This document shows, piece by piece, positions 33,098 to 40,892 of a DNA stretch of 64,000 nucleotides. Under the pieces are notes generated by a model. The model was not told the origin of the DNA, made no database searches, and saw only the letters and a list, made by a program, of their open reading frames with translations. The stretch covers positions 2,294,001-2,358,000 of the forward strand of contig NZ_CP064786.1 of NCBI RefSeq assembly GCF_017094485.1, in the 5' to 3' direction. The translations under genes and the position numbers were made by a program. Position 1 is the stretch's first letter. The number at the start of each line of letters is the position of its first letter. The stretch comes from Natranaeroarchaeum sulfidigenes (GTDB lineage: Archaea; Halobacteriota; Halobacteria; Halobacteriales; Natronoarchaeaceae).

Positions 33098-34276
33098 CTA
33101 CGCGCCGAGTTCGGATAGCGGCGTCCCGGAGACGACCTTGCCGCCCTTGATGACTGTCTCGATCTCGTCGAGGTCAGCGACATCCGTGGTCGGGTCGCCA
33201 TCGATTACGAGCAGGTCGGCGTGATAGCCGGGTGCAACTTTCCCGGTGTCATCCAGACCGATCGTTTCCGCGGCAGTACCGGTCATCGCCGTGATCGCCT
33301 CCACGGGAGCCATGCCGTTCCGAGCCATGAACTGGATCTCGACGCGGTTCGAGCCGTGGTGGTTAAACGGTGTCCCGGCGTCGGTCCCACCGGCGATCCG
33401 CACTCCCGCATCGACAGCGCGACGGAACGACTCTCGATGGATCTCGTACACCTCGTTCGACTGGGCGAGCGTCTCGGCGGTCGCGCGGTCGCCGTTGTGC
33501 AGGATGCGGTGGGGGGCGGTGAGCGTCGGGACGAGCGTGACATCCTCGTCGAGCATCGCCTCGATTGCGGCGTCATCGAGGAAGGTCCCGTGTTCGACGG
33601 TATCGACGCCAGCCTCGGCGGCGGCCCGGATGCCCTCCGCGCCGTGGGCGTGGGTGGCGACGTGAACGCCGTGGCGATGGGCCTCGTCGACCAGGGCGTG
33701 GATCTCTTCGTGGGTAAAGGCGAGCGTTCCGGGATCGGTGCCGGGCGTCGTGACGCCGCCAGTCGCCATGAACTTGATGAACTGTGCGCCCTGCTTGCGC
33801 TGCTCGCGGACGGCGCGGCGACACGCCTCGGGCCCGTCGACCTCTTGCCCGAGATGGTGGCCGTGGCCCCCGGTGATCGTGATCGAGGCGCAGTTCGCCA
33901 CGGTTCGTGGACCCGGCACGTCGCCGCGCTCGATGGCACGGGCGAGGTCGATGTCCAGACCGTGCGCACCCATCGAGCGCACCCCGGTAACACCACTTTC
34001 GAGCGTTCGCCGGGCGTTCGCAATCTCCGTGAACAGCAGTTCGGCATCGCTTTTGTCGGTGACGTCCTCGATGCTCGCTTCGCCCGACAGCGAGAAGTGG
34101 ACGTGAGCATCGACGATACCGGGGACGAGCGTGTACCCGTCGAGGTCGACCACCTCTTCGTCCGCCCGTGTAGTCGAAACGTCGCTGGTGGCGGTGATAC
34201 GCCCCTCGTCGAACTGGACCGGTCCATCGAAGACGCCACCGTCACCGTCGACGACGCGAGCACCCCGAAGAATCAT
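33098..34276 (-). CDS. Amidohydrolase-family metal-dependent hydrolase (prolidase-like)
   Basis: This 392-residue amidohydrolase has the N-terminal strand domain with LVPGIVDAHVHFSLSGE (HxH metal site), the likely bridging Lys in GAQFIKFMATGGV, His in HGVHVATHAHGAEGI and DTVEHGTFLDD, and the catalytic Asp in RIAGGTDAGTPFNHHG. The C-terminal half returns to the small domain (GKVAPGYHADLLVIDGDP). The pattern fits the imidazolonepropionase/Xaa-Pro dipeptidase-like subfamily (binuclear metal). The substrate is unknown, and nothing in the neighbourhood points to one. Confidence 0.88.
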   Translation of the reverse strand: MILRGARVVDGDGGVFDGPVQFDEGRITATSDVSTTRADEEVVDLDGYTLVPGIVDAHVHFSLSGEASIEDVTDKSDAELLFTEIANARRTLESGVTGVRSMGAHGLDIDLARAIERGDVPGPRTVANCASITITGGHGHHLGQEVDGPEACRRAVREQRKQGAQFIKFMATGGVTTPGTDPGTLAFTHEEIHALVDEAHRHGVHVATHAHGAEGIRAAAEAGVDTVEHGTFLDDAAIEAMLDEDVTLVPTLTAPHRILHNGDRATAETLAQSNEVYEIHRESFRRAVDAGVRIAGGTDAGTPFNHHGSNRVEIQFMARNGMAPVEAITAMTGTAAETIGLDDTGKVAPGYHADLLVIDGDPTTDVADLDEIETVIKGGKVVSGTPLSELGA

Positions 34277-34366
34277 GCTCGAAGGGTGGGGTGTGGACCC
34301 TAATGAATCTGATCGTTGCCACTCTCCGGGATCGCCCGTCTGTGACGAAAAATCCAGCCGCCGTGA

Positions 34367-34495
34367 TTATGTTGGGTCGTTACCGCGCTGGAGCAGGTAC
34401 GCCATCTCCCACATAGCGTGCTCCAGTTCACTGTCGTCGGCCACTTCTTCGAGTTTGCGGTACAGCGAGTCGGACACCTCTATTTCGGGCATCAT
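34367..34495 (-). CDS. Small 42-residue protein, possible ribbon-helix-helix-like
   Basis: Reading the minus strand from ATG-ATG at 34495 gives MMPEIEVSDSLYRKLEEVAD followed by DSELEHAMWEMAYLLQRGNDPT and a TAA stop. The VSDSLYRKLEEVA opening is typical of short haloarchaeal RHH/antitoxin-like or CopG-type proteins (a beta strand then a helix). Codon use looks like the host's (strong third-position GC). It is shorter than a complete DNA-binding domain plus toxin tail, and there is no toxin gene next to it. Confidence 0.5.
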   Translation of the reverse strand: MMPEIEVSDSLYRKLEEVADDSELEHAMWEMAYLLQRGNDPT

Positions 34496-34605
34496 GTGCC
34501 CGTATGTCATCATCGTACATGAATATACTGGGTTACGAAATTGAGTTAATTATCTGCGAAAAGAGCACTTGTCAACTACCAGCGACCCTGCAAACCGGGT
34601 GTGAC

Positions 34606-34773
34606 ATGCTTTCCGCCCGCCAGTGGGAGGGCCACGGGCCACGTGCTGGCACTGCCCGGCTGAACTATCTCGACGAAGAGGTCGGTATCGACGACGCCGA
34701 GGCGGCGCTCGACGAAGCCGCACCCGCGATCACCGAGTACGCCCAGGGGATCCCGGACAGGTACGTCCAGTAG
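34606..34773 (+). CDS. Short hypothetical open frame, weak support
   Basis: A 55-codon frame, MLSARQWEGHGPRAG through ITEYAQGIPDRYVQ, has an acidic, haloarchaea-like latter half (LNYLDEEVGIDDAEAALDE). It could be a genuine small gene or the remnant of a larger one. The surrounding 34496-34846 region is otherwise without a gene and is AT-rich near 34520-34560. I see no family match. Confidence 0.3.
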   Translation: MLSARQWEGHGPRAGTARLNYLDEEVGIDDAEAALDEAAPAITEYAQGIPDRYVQ

Positions 34774-34846
34774 GGGCGGCGAGTCGACCTGATCGCCGTG
34801 ACCCGCACCGAATCCGTTTTGCGCCCCCGGCCAGTACACCCACCCA

Positions 34847-35509
34847 ATGGAGCGCAGCGTTGCCCTCGATCGAGCCGAGGAAATCGTCGACACCGTCGAG
34901 GAAGAGCAGATGCCCGTCCCCGTTCGTGAGGTCTGGGTGTACGGTGACGTCGCGCTCGGACTCGATCCGATCGACCGGCTCGACATCTACGTCACCAAGG
35001 ACATCCTGCTGGAGGACGAGCCGGAACGGGAAGTCAAGTTCGTCGACTCCCACGGCATCGAGGGCGTCGGCCGAACGGTCCGGGCCGACTGGGCCGCGGA
35101 GTACCCCGAGCACCTGCGGGCGAACACGAACGGCCACGCCGCACCCGAACAGTGTCTCGCCGCCCACCTCCTTGACGACGACGACGAGCCGATCCATCTC
35201 GAGGTCTGTAACGCGAGTTTCGAGGACAACGTCACCCAGCGCCTGCAGGGCGCGAAGGCCCGTGGCGCGTGGGAACAGCTACTCGATCCCCGAGGTGCCT
35301 GTCTGTGGGTCGGCGACGGGGCAGGGGAGGGGCGGCGAAGCAAGGACGCCCTGGCGAAACTCAGGGACGGCGAACTCCCATTCCCCACGCTTCCCGAGGC
35401 GCTGACGATGATCGGACTGGACGAGAACGAGGCGGACGAAGCCGCTGAAGCCGTTCAAGCCTGGCGAACCGAACAGGAAGGCACGACGGTTCGCGGCGAC
35501 ATCGTATAG
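34847..35509 (+). CDS. Conserved haloarchaeal protein (DUF7095-like)
   Basis: The 220-residue soluble protein has an N-terminal block VPVREVWVYGDVALGLDPIDRLDIYVTKDILL that resembles the nucleotidyltransferase-like G[DS]-type start of a beta strand and turn. Then come EYPEHLRANTNGHAAPEQCLAAHLL, CNASFEDNVTQRLQGA and a C-terminal helix-rich AKLRDGELPFPTLPEALTMIGLD. I recall this as a haloarchaea-only family of unknown function (DUF7095). It is convergent with the MinD-like gene, whose stop is adjacent. Confidence 0.75.
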   Translation: MERSVALDRAEEIVDTVEEEQMPVPVREVWVYGDVALGLDPIDRLDIYVTKDILLEDEPEREVKFVDSHGIEGVGRTVRADWAAEYPEHLRANTNGHAAPEQCLAAHLLDDDDEPIHLEVCNASFEDNVTQRLQGAKARGAWEQLLDPRGACLWVGDGAGEGRRSKDALAKLRDGELPFPTLPEALTMIGLDENEADEAAEAVQAWRTEQEGTTVRGDIV

Positions 35510-37558
35510 CTACTCCTCGTCGTCCGTGTTGGTCACCTTGTCCATCGTCTCCTTAAACAGTGCGTTGATCTCGTCGTCCTCGTCCTCTTCCTCGTCGAGG
35601 AGACTCTCGGGATCGGAAGAGACGCCCTCGAACATCTCCTCGTCGTCACTCACGTCATCGTCGCGATCATCGTCCAGTGCATCCTCCGCCGAATGGTCGT
35701 TCGGTGTTGACTCTGCTTGCTCGACCGGACCCGTCGACTGCTCATCTGAGCCGTCCTCTCTCTGCTGGCCGGAGTCAGGAGCCGAGCTGTCGGACAGTTC
35801 GTCGTCGTTGAGGTCGTCCTGGAGCTCACGCACCGCTTCGTCCACCGGTGAGTTACCTCTCTGGTCGTCAGAGTCAGGCGATCCCTCAGCCACGTTGCCA
35901 CTATCGTCAGCCGTGCCGGAATCAGCTGCTGTTGGCTCCTCGCTGGCTCCGTCGCCGGTGTCAGTCCCACTCCCGTTCGTTTCGTCGGCCGCCTCGGTCT
36001 CCTCCCCGCCGAAACCGGGTAGCTCGAAGCCGCTGTCGTCGTCATCGGTATCGGCCACCTCCTCGTCGGCTGCTCCGATCTCCGACCCCTGATCGGCCGC
36101 TGATCCAGTGTCGCCCTCGTCGTTTCCGGCCTGGCGGTTTCCTGCTCTCTGGTCGTCGGCCTGTTTGCTCTCGGTAACCTCGCCCGTGTCCTCGAATTCG
36201 AACTCGGCAGCCGATGGCTCCGTATCACGCGTCTGCTCGTCGCCCTCTGGCTCTCCATCGCCATCGGCGGTAGATATCGAGTTCGCCGCTGGTTCGGTTG
36301 TCGTCTCGCTATCATCGCCAGTCTTGTCGTGGTCGCGTTCCGCAGTCGGCTCCTCCGCTACCGTATCTGCCGATGCCCCGTCCGAGAGGGTCCCCTCGCT
36401 CTCCGCAGTCTCGGGAGACGATTCGAGCTTTACCGTCTCGTCATCTTCGACGCGTTCGCCCTCCTCGACGCGCTCGCCTTCCTGTCCCGATGGCTCACTT
36501 TGTTCCGCGGACTCAGCAGCGTCCCCATCACCCGTGGGCGCAGCTGTCGCGTGATCCGTCGGTTCCCCGTCCGGTGGATCGCTCTCGGCCGAATCCGCTG
36601 AAACACCGGATCGCTCCGGATCGGCGGGGTCAGACACGGATGACTGATCGGCATGTGCCTCCTCGACATCCGACTCTCCGGATACATCGGCGGTCGAACC
36701 TCCGGCGGTGGTTTCGGTCGCCGATTTTGACGCGTGGGCCATTTCCTCATCTCCGGACTCGCCGTCTCCCCCCACTGCTGTCTCGGTCGCCGCTCGACTC
36801 GAATCGGAGCCCGGTTCGTCCGCGCTCGCTGGCAGGACCGGCCCAGTCAGTCCACCAGCACCAGTGAGACTCGACGCCAGCTGCCAGTAGACCATTGCGG
36901 CATCGCTGTCGGGATCATAGCGGAGTAGCGACTGGCCAGCCCCCGCGGCTGCCCGTACCGCATCGTCCTCGGGAACCACGGCGAGTACGTCGGTGTCGAG
37001 CTGTTCGGTTACGCTGACGATGTCGATCGCCTGTACCGAGGGAACTCGCGAGAGGACGGTCCCGCGGATCCGACAGCCGTGATACCGCACTACAGTCGCC
37101 GCCTCCGCGGTCGCCGCCAGATCGTCCTCGGCCGATCCCGAGACGAGGATCACCTCGTCGGCCAGTTCGAGCCCCATCGCGACGTCGACGCCGCCACCGT
37201 GGCCGAGATCGAGCAAAACGACATCGTAGCGCTCGCGTAGCGTCGTCGCCGCTCGGACGAGCCGGTGGGTACGGACGTCAGTCGGTGCGGGAGCCTCGTT
37301 TCCCGAGGGAAGGTACTCGACGCCGTGCGATCCCGTCACCATCGACTCGTCGATCGTGGCATCCCCTCTGAGCACCGACCGGACGCCGTCGTCGCCCTGC
37401 ACATCGATGATCTCTTCAATGCCGTCGCTATCGAACGCCGCATCGACGACTGCGACGCGTGTCGCCGTTTCGGCCATCGATACCCCCACTGATACTGCGG
37501 TGGTCGTCGTTCCGATCCGGTCGCGTCCCCCCAGAAACGCGAACACTGTTCCTGTCAT
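35510..37558 (-). CDS. MinD/ParA-like protein with degenerate P-loop and long acidic tail
   Basis: This is a 682-residue protein. The first 245 or so residues follow the MinD/ParA fold: MTGTVFAFLGGRDRIGTTTTAV, VAVVDAAFD (Walker A'), YDVVLLDLGHGGGVDVAMGL (Walker B) and VILVSGSAEDDLAATAEA. The deviant Walker A consensus KGGxGKTT reads GRDRIGTTTT here, so both lysines are gone and ATP hydrolysis is unlikely. The following 440 residues are low complexity, rich in Asp, Glu, Ser, Thr and Gly, ending ALFKETMDKVTNTDDEE. Haloarchaeal MinD4, which positions archaella and chemoreceptors, also has a long C-terminal extension; whether this is a relative is inference. I use the ATG complement at 37556-37558. 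Confidence 0.75.
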   Translation of the reverse strand: MTGTVFAFLGGRDRIGTTTTAVSVGVSMAETATRVAVVDAAFDSDGIEEIIDVQGDDGVRSVLRGDATIDESMVTGSHGVEYLPSGNEAPAPTDVRTHRLVRAATTLRERYDVVLLDLGHGGGVDVAMGLELADEVILVSGSAEDDLAATAEAATVVRYHGCRIRGTVLSRVPSVQAIDIVSVTEQLDTDVLAVVPEDDAVRAAAGAGQSLLRYDPDSDAAMVYWQLASSLTGAGGLTGPVLPASADEPGSDSSRAATETAVGGDGESGDEEMAHASKSATETTAGGSTADVSGESDVEEAHADQSSVSDPADPERSGVSADSAESDPPDGEPTDHATAAPTGDGDAAESAEQSEPSGQEGERVEEGERVEDDETVKLESSPETAESEGTLSDGASADTVAEEPTAERDHDKTGDDSETTTEPAANSISTADGDGEPEGDEQTRDTEPSAAEFEFEDTGEVTESKQADDQRAGNRQAGNDEGDTGSAADQGSEIGAADEEVADTDDDDSGFELPGFGGEETEAADETNGSGTDTGDGASEEPTAADSGTADDSGNVAEGSPDSDDQRGNSPVDEAVRELQDDLNDDELSDSSAPDSGQQREDGSDEQSTGPVEQAESTPNDHSAEDALDDDRDDDVSDDEEMFEGVSSDPESLLDEEEDEDDEINALFKETMDKVTNTDDEE

Positions 37559-37678
37559 TGCCACGACTATCGGAAGCATCCACCGTGAATGTTGCCCCAC
37601 TCGGGAGCCCCACACAAAGCGCGTCGCTCCATCGTAGATGAACGTGCGACCTACCGGTCGCACCGTGAATTCCAGCCG

Positions 37679-38479
37679 CTACTCGACGACGCCAGTCGTG
37701 ACGAAAAAAGGAACGACCTCGCGGCGTCTGTACTCTCCGGTCTGCATCTGCTCGATTACCGCTCGACCCATCTCGCGCCACGCGCTCCGGAGCCGGTCGT
37801 AGCCCCCATCGGTCAGCCCGCCCGCCTGCATCTCGGCGCGGTCTGCGGCCAGTCCGTCACCGGTCGCCTTCCGCTTTGCCGCGTCGAGGTCACGCTGGGA
37901 GTACGGCGCGGAGACGATCCGTTCGTGATCGTAACGGGCTGTCGTGACGTTGCCCAGTCCGGCTTGCTCGAACAGCGCGGCAGTCGGGCTCCCCCCGAGC
38001 GTGATGTCGGTCCCGACGCCGTCGAGGTAGGCCTCTCTCGCGTGGGCAGCGAGTTTCGCCTCGGCCTCGACGCTCGACTCGACCGTCACCGCGGCGTTGT
38101 CCGGTTCGACCGCCGCGACGCGCTTGCTCGCTACGCGCGCGAACTCCTCGATCGCGGCGGCGGGGTCGGAGAGGTTGATCAACAGCGCCTGACAGACGAC
38201 CAGATCGACCGCATTATCGGGGAAGGGCAGGCGAGTCGCGTCCCCGGCGACCGGGCTGGCGTGCTCGCGGGCGGCATCGAGCAGGGCCGTGTCGGCGTCC
38301 ACGCCCAGCACCTCGACGCCGCTTTCCTCGGCGAGCACGCGGGAGAGCTCGCCGGTTCCACAGCCGACGTCGAGGATCGAGTCACAGTCCTGCAGGTCAA
38401 GGGCCGCAAGCGCCTGCCGTGAGTCGTCCCACATCCCTGCGCGGGTGTCCCGCAGGTACGACTCGGAAAACTCTCGCAC
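37679..38479 (-). CDS. Class I SAM-dependent methyltransferase
   Basis: This methyltransferase of 266 residues starts at GTG 38479 (REFSESYLRDTRAGMWDD). It has motif I SILDVGCGTGELSRVL, acidic EVLGVDADTALL, motif II-like DATRLPFPDNAVDLVVCQALLIN and motif III-like VASKRVAAVEPDNA. A TTTTTTAG-type AT block on the minus strand at about 38502-38509 gives leaderless spacing to this start; the longer frame extends into DNA without homology. The substrate is not evident: the C-terminal half (TLGGSPTAALFEQAGLGNV) resembles small-molecule methyltransferases of the Methyltransf_11 type. Confidence 0.82.
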   Translation of the reverse strand: MREFSESYLRDTRAGMWDDSRQALAALDLQDCDSILDVGCGTGELSRVLAEESGVEVLGVDADTALLDAAREHASPVAGDATRLPFPDNAVDLVVCQALLINLSDPAAAIEEFARVASKRVAAVEPDNAAVTVESSVEAEAKLAAHAREAYLDGVGTDITLGGSPTAALFEQAGLGNVTTARYDHERIVSAPYSQRDLDAAKRKATGDGLAADRAEMQAGGLTDGGYDRLRSAWREMGRAVIEQMQTGEYRRREVVPFFVTTGVVE

Positions 38480-38546
38480 GGGTGGAACTGGACCGGGCAG
38501 GCTAAAAAACGGGACGATCCGGAAGCGTGCTGTTCGATGGGCCGGC

Positions 38547-39377
38547 TCAGAGTCGGCGTTCCGCGAAGTCCCGCACGGCACCGAGCGTCCCCGCGCTAAG
38601 TTCGGTCGTGTGTCGCCACTCCTCGGTGATTCCATCGTGGCGGTAAAACCGGTCGTGATCGCCACAGCCAGTACCGTGCCAGGAGGTCTCGCTGCCCGGT
38701 TCGGCGGCCCCGGCGTACGCGGTTGCAAAGGGCGTGACTTCGCTGACATCCTCGTCGACTCGCGTCACGCTCCCGAGGTCGTGATCGCAACTGCCTTCGA
38801 CGACTGCGCCGACTGCCTCGTCGTCGACCAGCGTGTGCAACACCTCGTGGATCGCGATATTTCGCGTCACGTCCCGCCCGTCCCAGCGTTCGGTCGCGCC
38901 GAGATTGGCGATGGTCACCGTCCCGTCGCCGCCCCGTGTGACATCCGCCCTGGCCGTGCCGTAGCCCAGGTCCGGATTGAACGGCTCGCGCGCGAGCAGT
39001 AGATGTGCCGTGTTGGCGCTCCGGGCCTCGCGGTCGTCGAGCAGGTCGCCGAACGCCGTCAGCAGGTCGGAGCCGTCGAGGCCGGTCGGCGGATCGACCC
39101 CCGGTTCGGCATCGAGACTCCAGTCGGCGTCGTCGATCGTCTTGGACTCACGCTCGATGTGTGCTGTGAGACGCTCCAGCGCGACGCCGATCGCCGCGTA
39201 CGCCTCCAGCGCCGGTCGGTCCCAGCCGTTCCAGCGGTCGCCAGTCGCCGCCGGGACAACGCGAACGCGTAGTGTGGCGGTAGCGGGTGCGCTCGCGGTG
39301 CCGACGGCGAGTGCGGACGCCGAGGTGCCCACCGCCGCGAGCATCGCCCGTCGGCCTGTGACCGGGGACCTGGTCAT
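38547..39377 (-). CDS. Tat-exported protein with HExxH metallopeptidase-like motif
   Basis: This 276-residue exported protein has a Tat signal MTRSPVTGRRAMLAAVGTSA ending near APATATL. The mature part has TRNIAIHEVLHTLVDDEAVG, where HEVLH is a gluzincin/metzincin-type zinc motif. It is followed at a distance by GSCDHDLGSVTRVDED and then GTGCGDHDRFYRHDG. A third ligand (Glu or His) in either block could complete a protease site. I do not recognise a named peptidase family, and secretion as a surface or extracellular protease is inferred. The codons and GC are like the surroundings. Confidence 0.7.
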   Translation of the reverse strand: MTRSPVTGRRAMLAAVGTSASALAVGTASAPATATLRVRVVPAATGDRWNGWDRPALEAYAAIGVALERLTAHIERESKTIDDADWSLDAEPGVDPPTGLDGSDLLTAFGDLLDDREARSANTAHLLLAREPFNPDLGYGTARADVTRGGDGTVTIANLGATERWDGRDVTRNIAIHEVLHTLVDDEAVGAVVEGSCDHDLGSVTRVDEDVSEVTPFATAYAGAAEPGSETSWHGTGCGDHDRFYRHDGITEEWRHTTELSAGTLGAVRDFAERRL

Positions 39378-39452
39378 CGCTATCCACTCGGCGGGCCGAT
39401 CATATCAATGTGGGCGTCGACTGGAGCGGTGCACTTTCTACAATGTGTGGAA

Positions 39453-39508
39453 ATTCTATTGAATAGAATACTTGATTTTGCAGGGCAGCGACACAATGTT
39501 TGAACATT
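39453..39508. repeat. Two palindromic AT-rich elements upstream of the HExxH gene
   Basis: ATTCTATT-G-AATAGAAT (39453-39469) is a perfect 8-bp inverted repeat with one central base. AATGTT-TG-AACATT (39495-39508) is a perfect 6-bp inverted repeat. Both lie in a 213-bp AT-rich intergenic stretch between the HExxH gene and the second PIN toxin gene. They may be operator sites or a transcript end. Confidence 0.45.
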
Positions 39509-39590
39509 CTATATTATAATACTGCTGGGCGTCATCGGACGAGAAACCGGGGTGCGAGTTCTCAATTATATGCTCCTCGACGGACGAAGG

Positions 39591-40028
39591 TTAGGCACCG
39601 TCCTCGCGAGATCGAACGACATCGACATCGATCGGAAGGGTCTCGAAGTCATCATCATCACCGGCGATGAGTGTCGCATCCCGCTCGTGGGCGAGTGCAA
39701 CGCCATGAGCGTCCGCAAACGAAATGTGACCATCCGCTTTCACCTCGGCAGCAAGTCGCCAGTCAGCTCGTTCGATTTGAACCCCCCACCGTTCGAGCGA
39801 ACGGAGATCGCGATCGGCAGTGCGAAGTGAGTCCCTCGTGGGGTTGTCGTCAATTCCCTCGAAGCGAGCAATTAGATGGAGTACTTCGCCAGCGTTGGTC
39901 TCTGCCAGCAGCCCTTCGATAGTCTCGTCACGAACGTCTCGAAGATACTCTTCGACGACGCTCCGACCTGGCTCGTCGTAGAGGTATGCGATGATCGCTT
40001 CGGTATCAAAGACGTACCGGTTACTCAT
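39591..40028 (-). CDS. PIN-domain toxin (VapC-like), second pair
   Basis: The 145-residue PIN nuclease has the first Asp in YVFDTEAIIAYLYDEPG, Glu in LLAETNAGEVLHLIARFEG, Asp in HISFADAHGVALAHERD and ATLIAGDDDDFETLP for the fourth acid, so all four acidic positions are present. The predicted role is Mg2+-dependent RNase toxin. It overlaps the antitoxin gene by 4 bp (ATGA at 40025-40028), so translation is coupled. This is a different PIN subfamily from the pair near arlJ. Confidence 0.9.
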   Translation of the reverse strand: MSNRYVFDTEAIIAYLYDEPGRSVVEEYLRDVRDETIEGLLAETNAGEVLHLIARFEGIDDNPTRDSLRTADRDLRSLERWGVQIERADWRLAAEVKADGHISFADAHGVALAHERDATLIAGDDDDFETLPIDVDVVRSREDGA

Positions 40029-40330
40029 TCATCCTCCGAGTCAGCCGGTCGGAGTCGGTTAGCACGGTCCTCTTCGCGCCGGTGTTCCTCGCGTTTCAGT
40101 TCGCGAACCCGGTCGATCACGTCGCCACGCTCGCGGTCGGTGCCAGCGTGAATCCCGCCCAACTCTTCGAGTGATGGGACTGGTTCGACGATGATCCGAT
40201 CGTCTTCCTCGTAAATGAACACCTCACCAGGGGTGTCGATCCCGAACTTCTCCCGGAGCGTCTTCGGGATCGTCGCCTGTCCCTTCTGCGAGACGCGTAC
40301 GACCTCTGGGTCTCGAGTACTACTCGGCAT
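40025..40330 (-). CDS. AbrB-family antitoxin, second pair
   Basis: The 101-residue protein has an AbrB swapped-hairpin DNA-binding domain at about residues 8-52 (VVRVSQKGQATIPKTLREKFGIDTPGEVFIYEEDDRIIVEP). A charged, helical C-terminal half (RGDVIDRVRELKREEHRREEDRANRL) suits wrapping around the PIN toxin. It is the first gene of the pair. The 132 bp upstream to 40463 contain AT-rich DNA with TAGTAAAGCA-like sequence on the minus strand for its promoter. Confidence 0.88.
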   Translation of the reverse strand: MPSSTRDPEVVRVSQKGQATIPKTLREKFGIDTPGEVFIYEEDDRIIVEPVPSLEELGGIHAGTDRERGDVIDRVRELKREEHRREEDRANRLRPADSEDE

Positions 40331-40463
40331 GCTATGCTTTACTATCTTTTCTGAGTACTACTAACTATCGGTGAGCAGATCTTCCCAGCCGATGGCACTG
40401 TCTAGAAACACTACTTCGATCTTGGAGTGCCTAATGGATTGATATCGAAGACGTGTGTCGCGT

Positions 40464-40892
40464 TCAGTCGCCTGTGTTCGATGGCTGCGTGACGCCCGTA
40501 TCGAGATCCTCGTTCGTCTCACCGTACTCCCGCGCTGGAACTTTCGTCGCCATCATGACGGCGTCGTGTAGATTGTGCGTGTCGATGACCAGTTCGGCCA
40601 GCGTCCGGATCTGAAAGCCGCGTTCGAGACGCCGCCCGTAACACCGGGCGTACAGCTGGAGCCAGTCATCGAGCGCGCGGTGGAGCAGGTCCCACTCCTC
40701 CTCGGAAAACCGGGCAAACTCTCCGCCGCTCCGGCCGTCGATGTACAGCGAGACGAGTTCGCCGACGCCCTCCTGCAGGAACTGCTGGGCGCGCTCCGGC
40801 GCAGGCGTCGTCTCGGGAGGATCGAAGCCCTGCCGCTCCCGCCGGGCGCGCTCGGCCAGCCGCTCGATGCGCTCGCGATGCTCCGAGGCCAT
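40464..40892 (-). CDS. Uncharacterised protein coupled to the ETF operon
   Basis: The 142-residue soluble protein starts where the fixC-fixX gene stops: TGATG, the stop and start codons sharing base 40892. Content: MASEHRERIERLAERARRER, a Pro-containing linker, then helices LVSLYIDGRSGGEFARFSEEEWDLLHRALDDWLQLYARCYGRRLERGFQ and IRTLAELVIDTHNLHDAVMMATKVP. I do not recognise the family. Its tight coupling suggests a role in assembly, stability or regulation of the ETF system; this is inference. An alpha-helical fold is expected. Confidence 0.72.
   Translation of the reverse strand: MASEHRERIERLAERARRERQGFDPPETTPAPERAQQFLQEGVGELVSLYIDGRSGGEFARFSEEEWDLLHRALDDWLQLYARCYGRRLERGFQIRTLAELVIDTHNLHDAVMMATKVPAREYGETNEDLDTGVTQPSNTGD

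Noticed and set aside
35526-36092. Serine-rich open frame on the plus strand opposite the MinD-like gene's tail
   Set aside because: It is the complement of the Asp/Glu/Ser-rich tail: low-complexity acidic coding on one strand yields a Ser-rich frame on the other. No start signal or homology.
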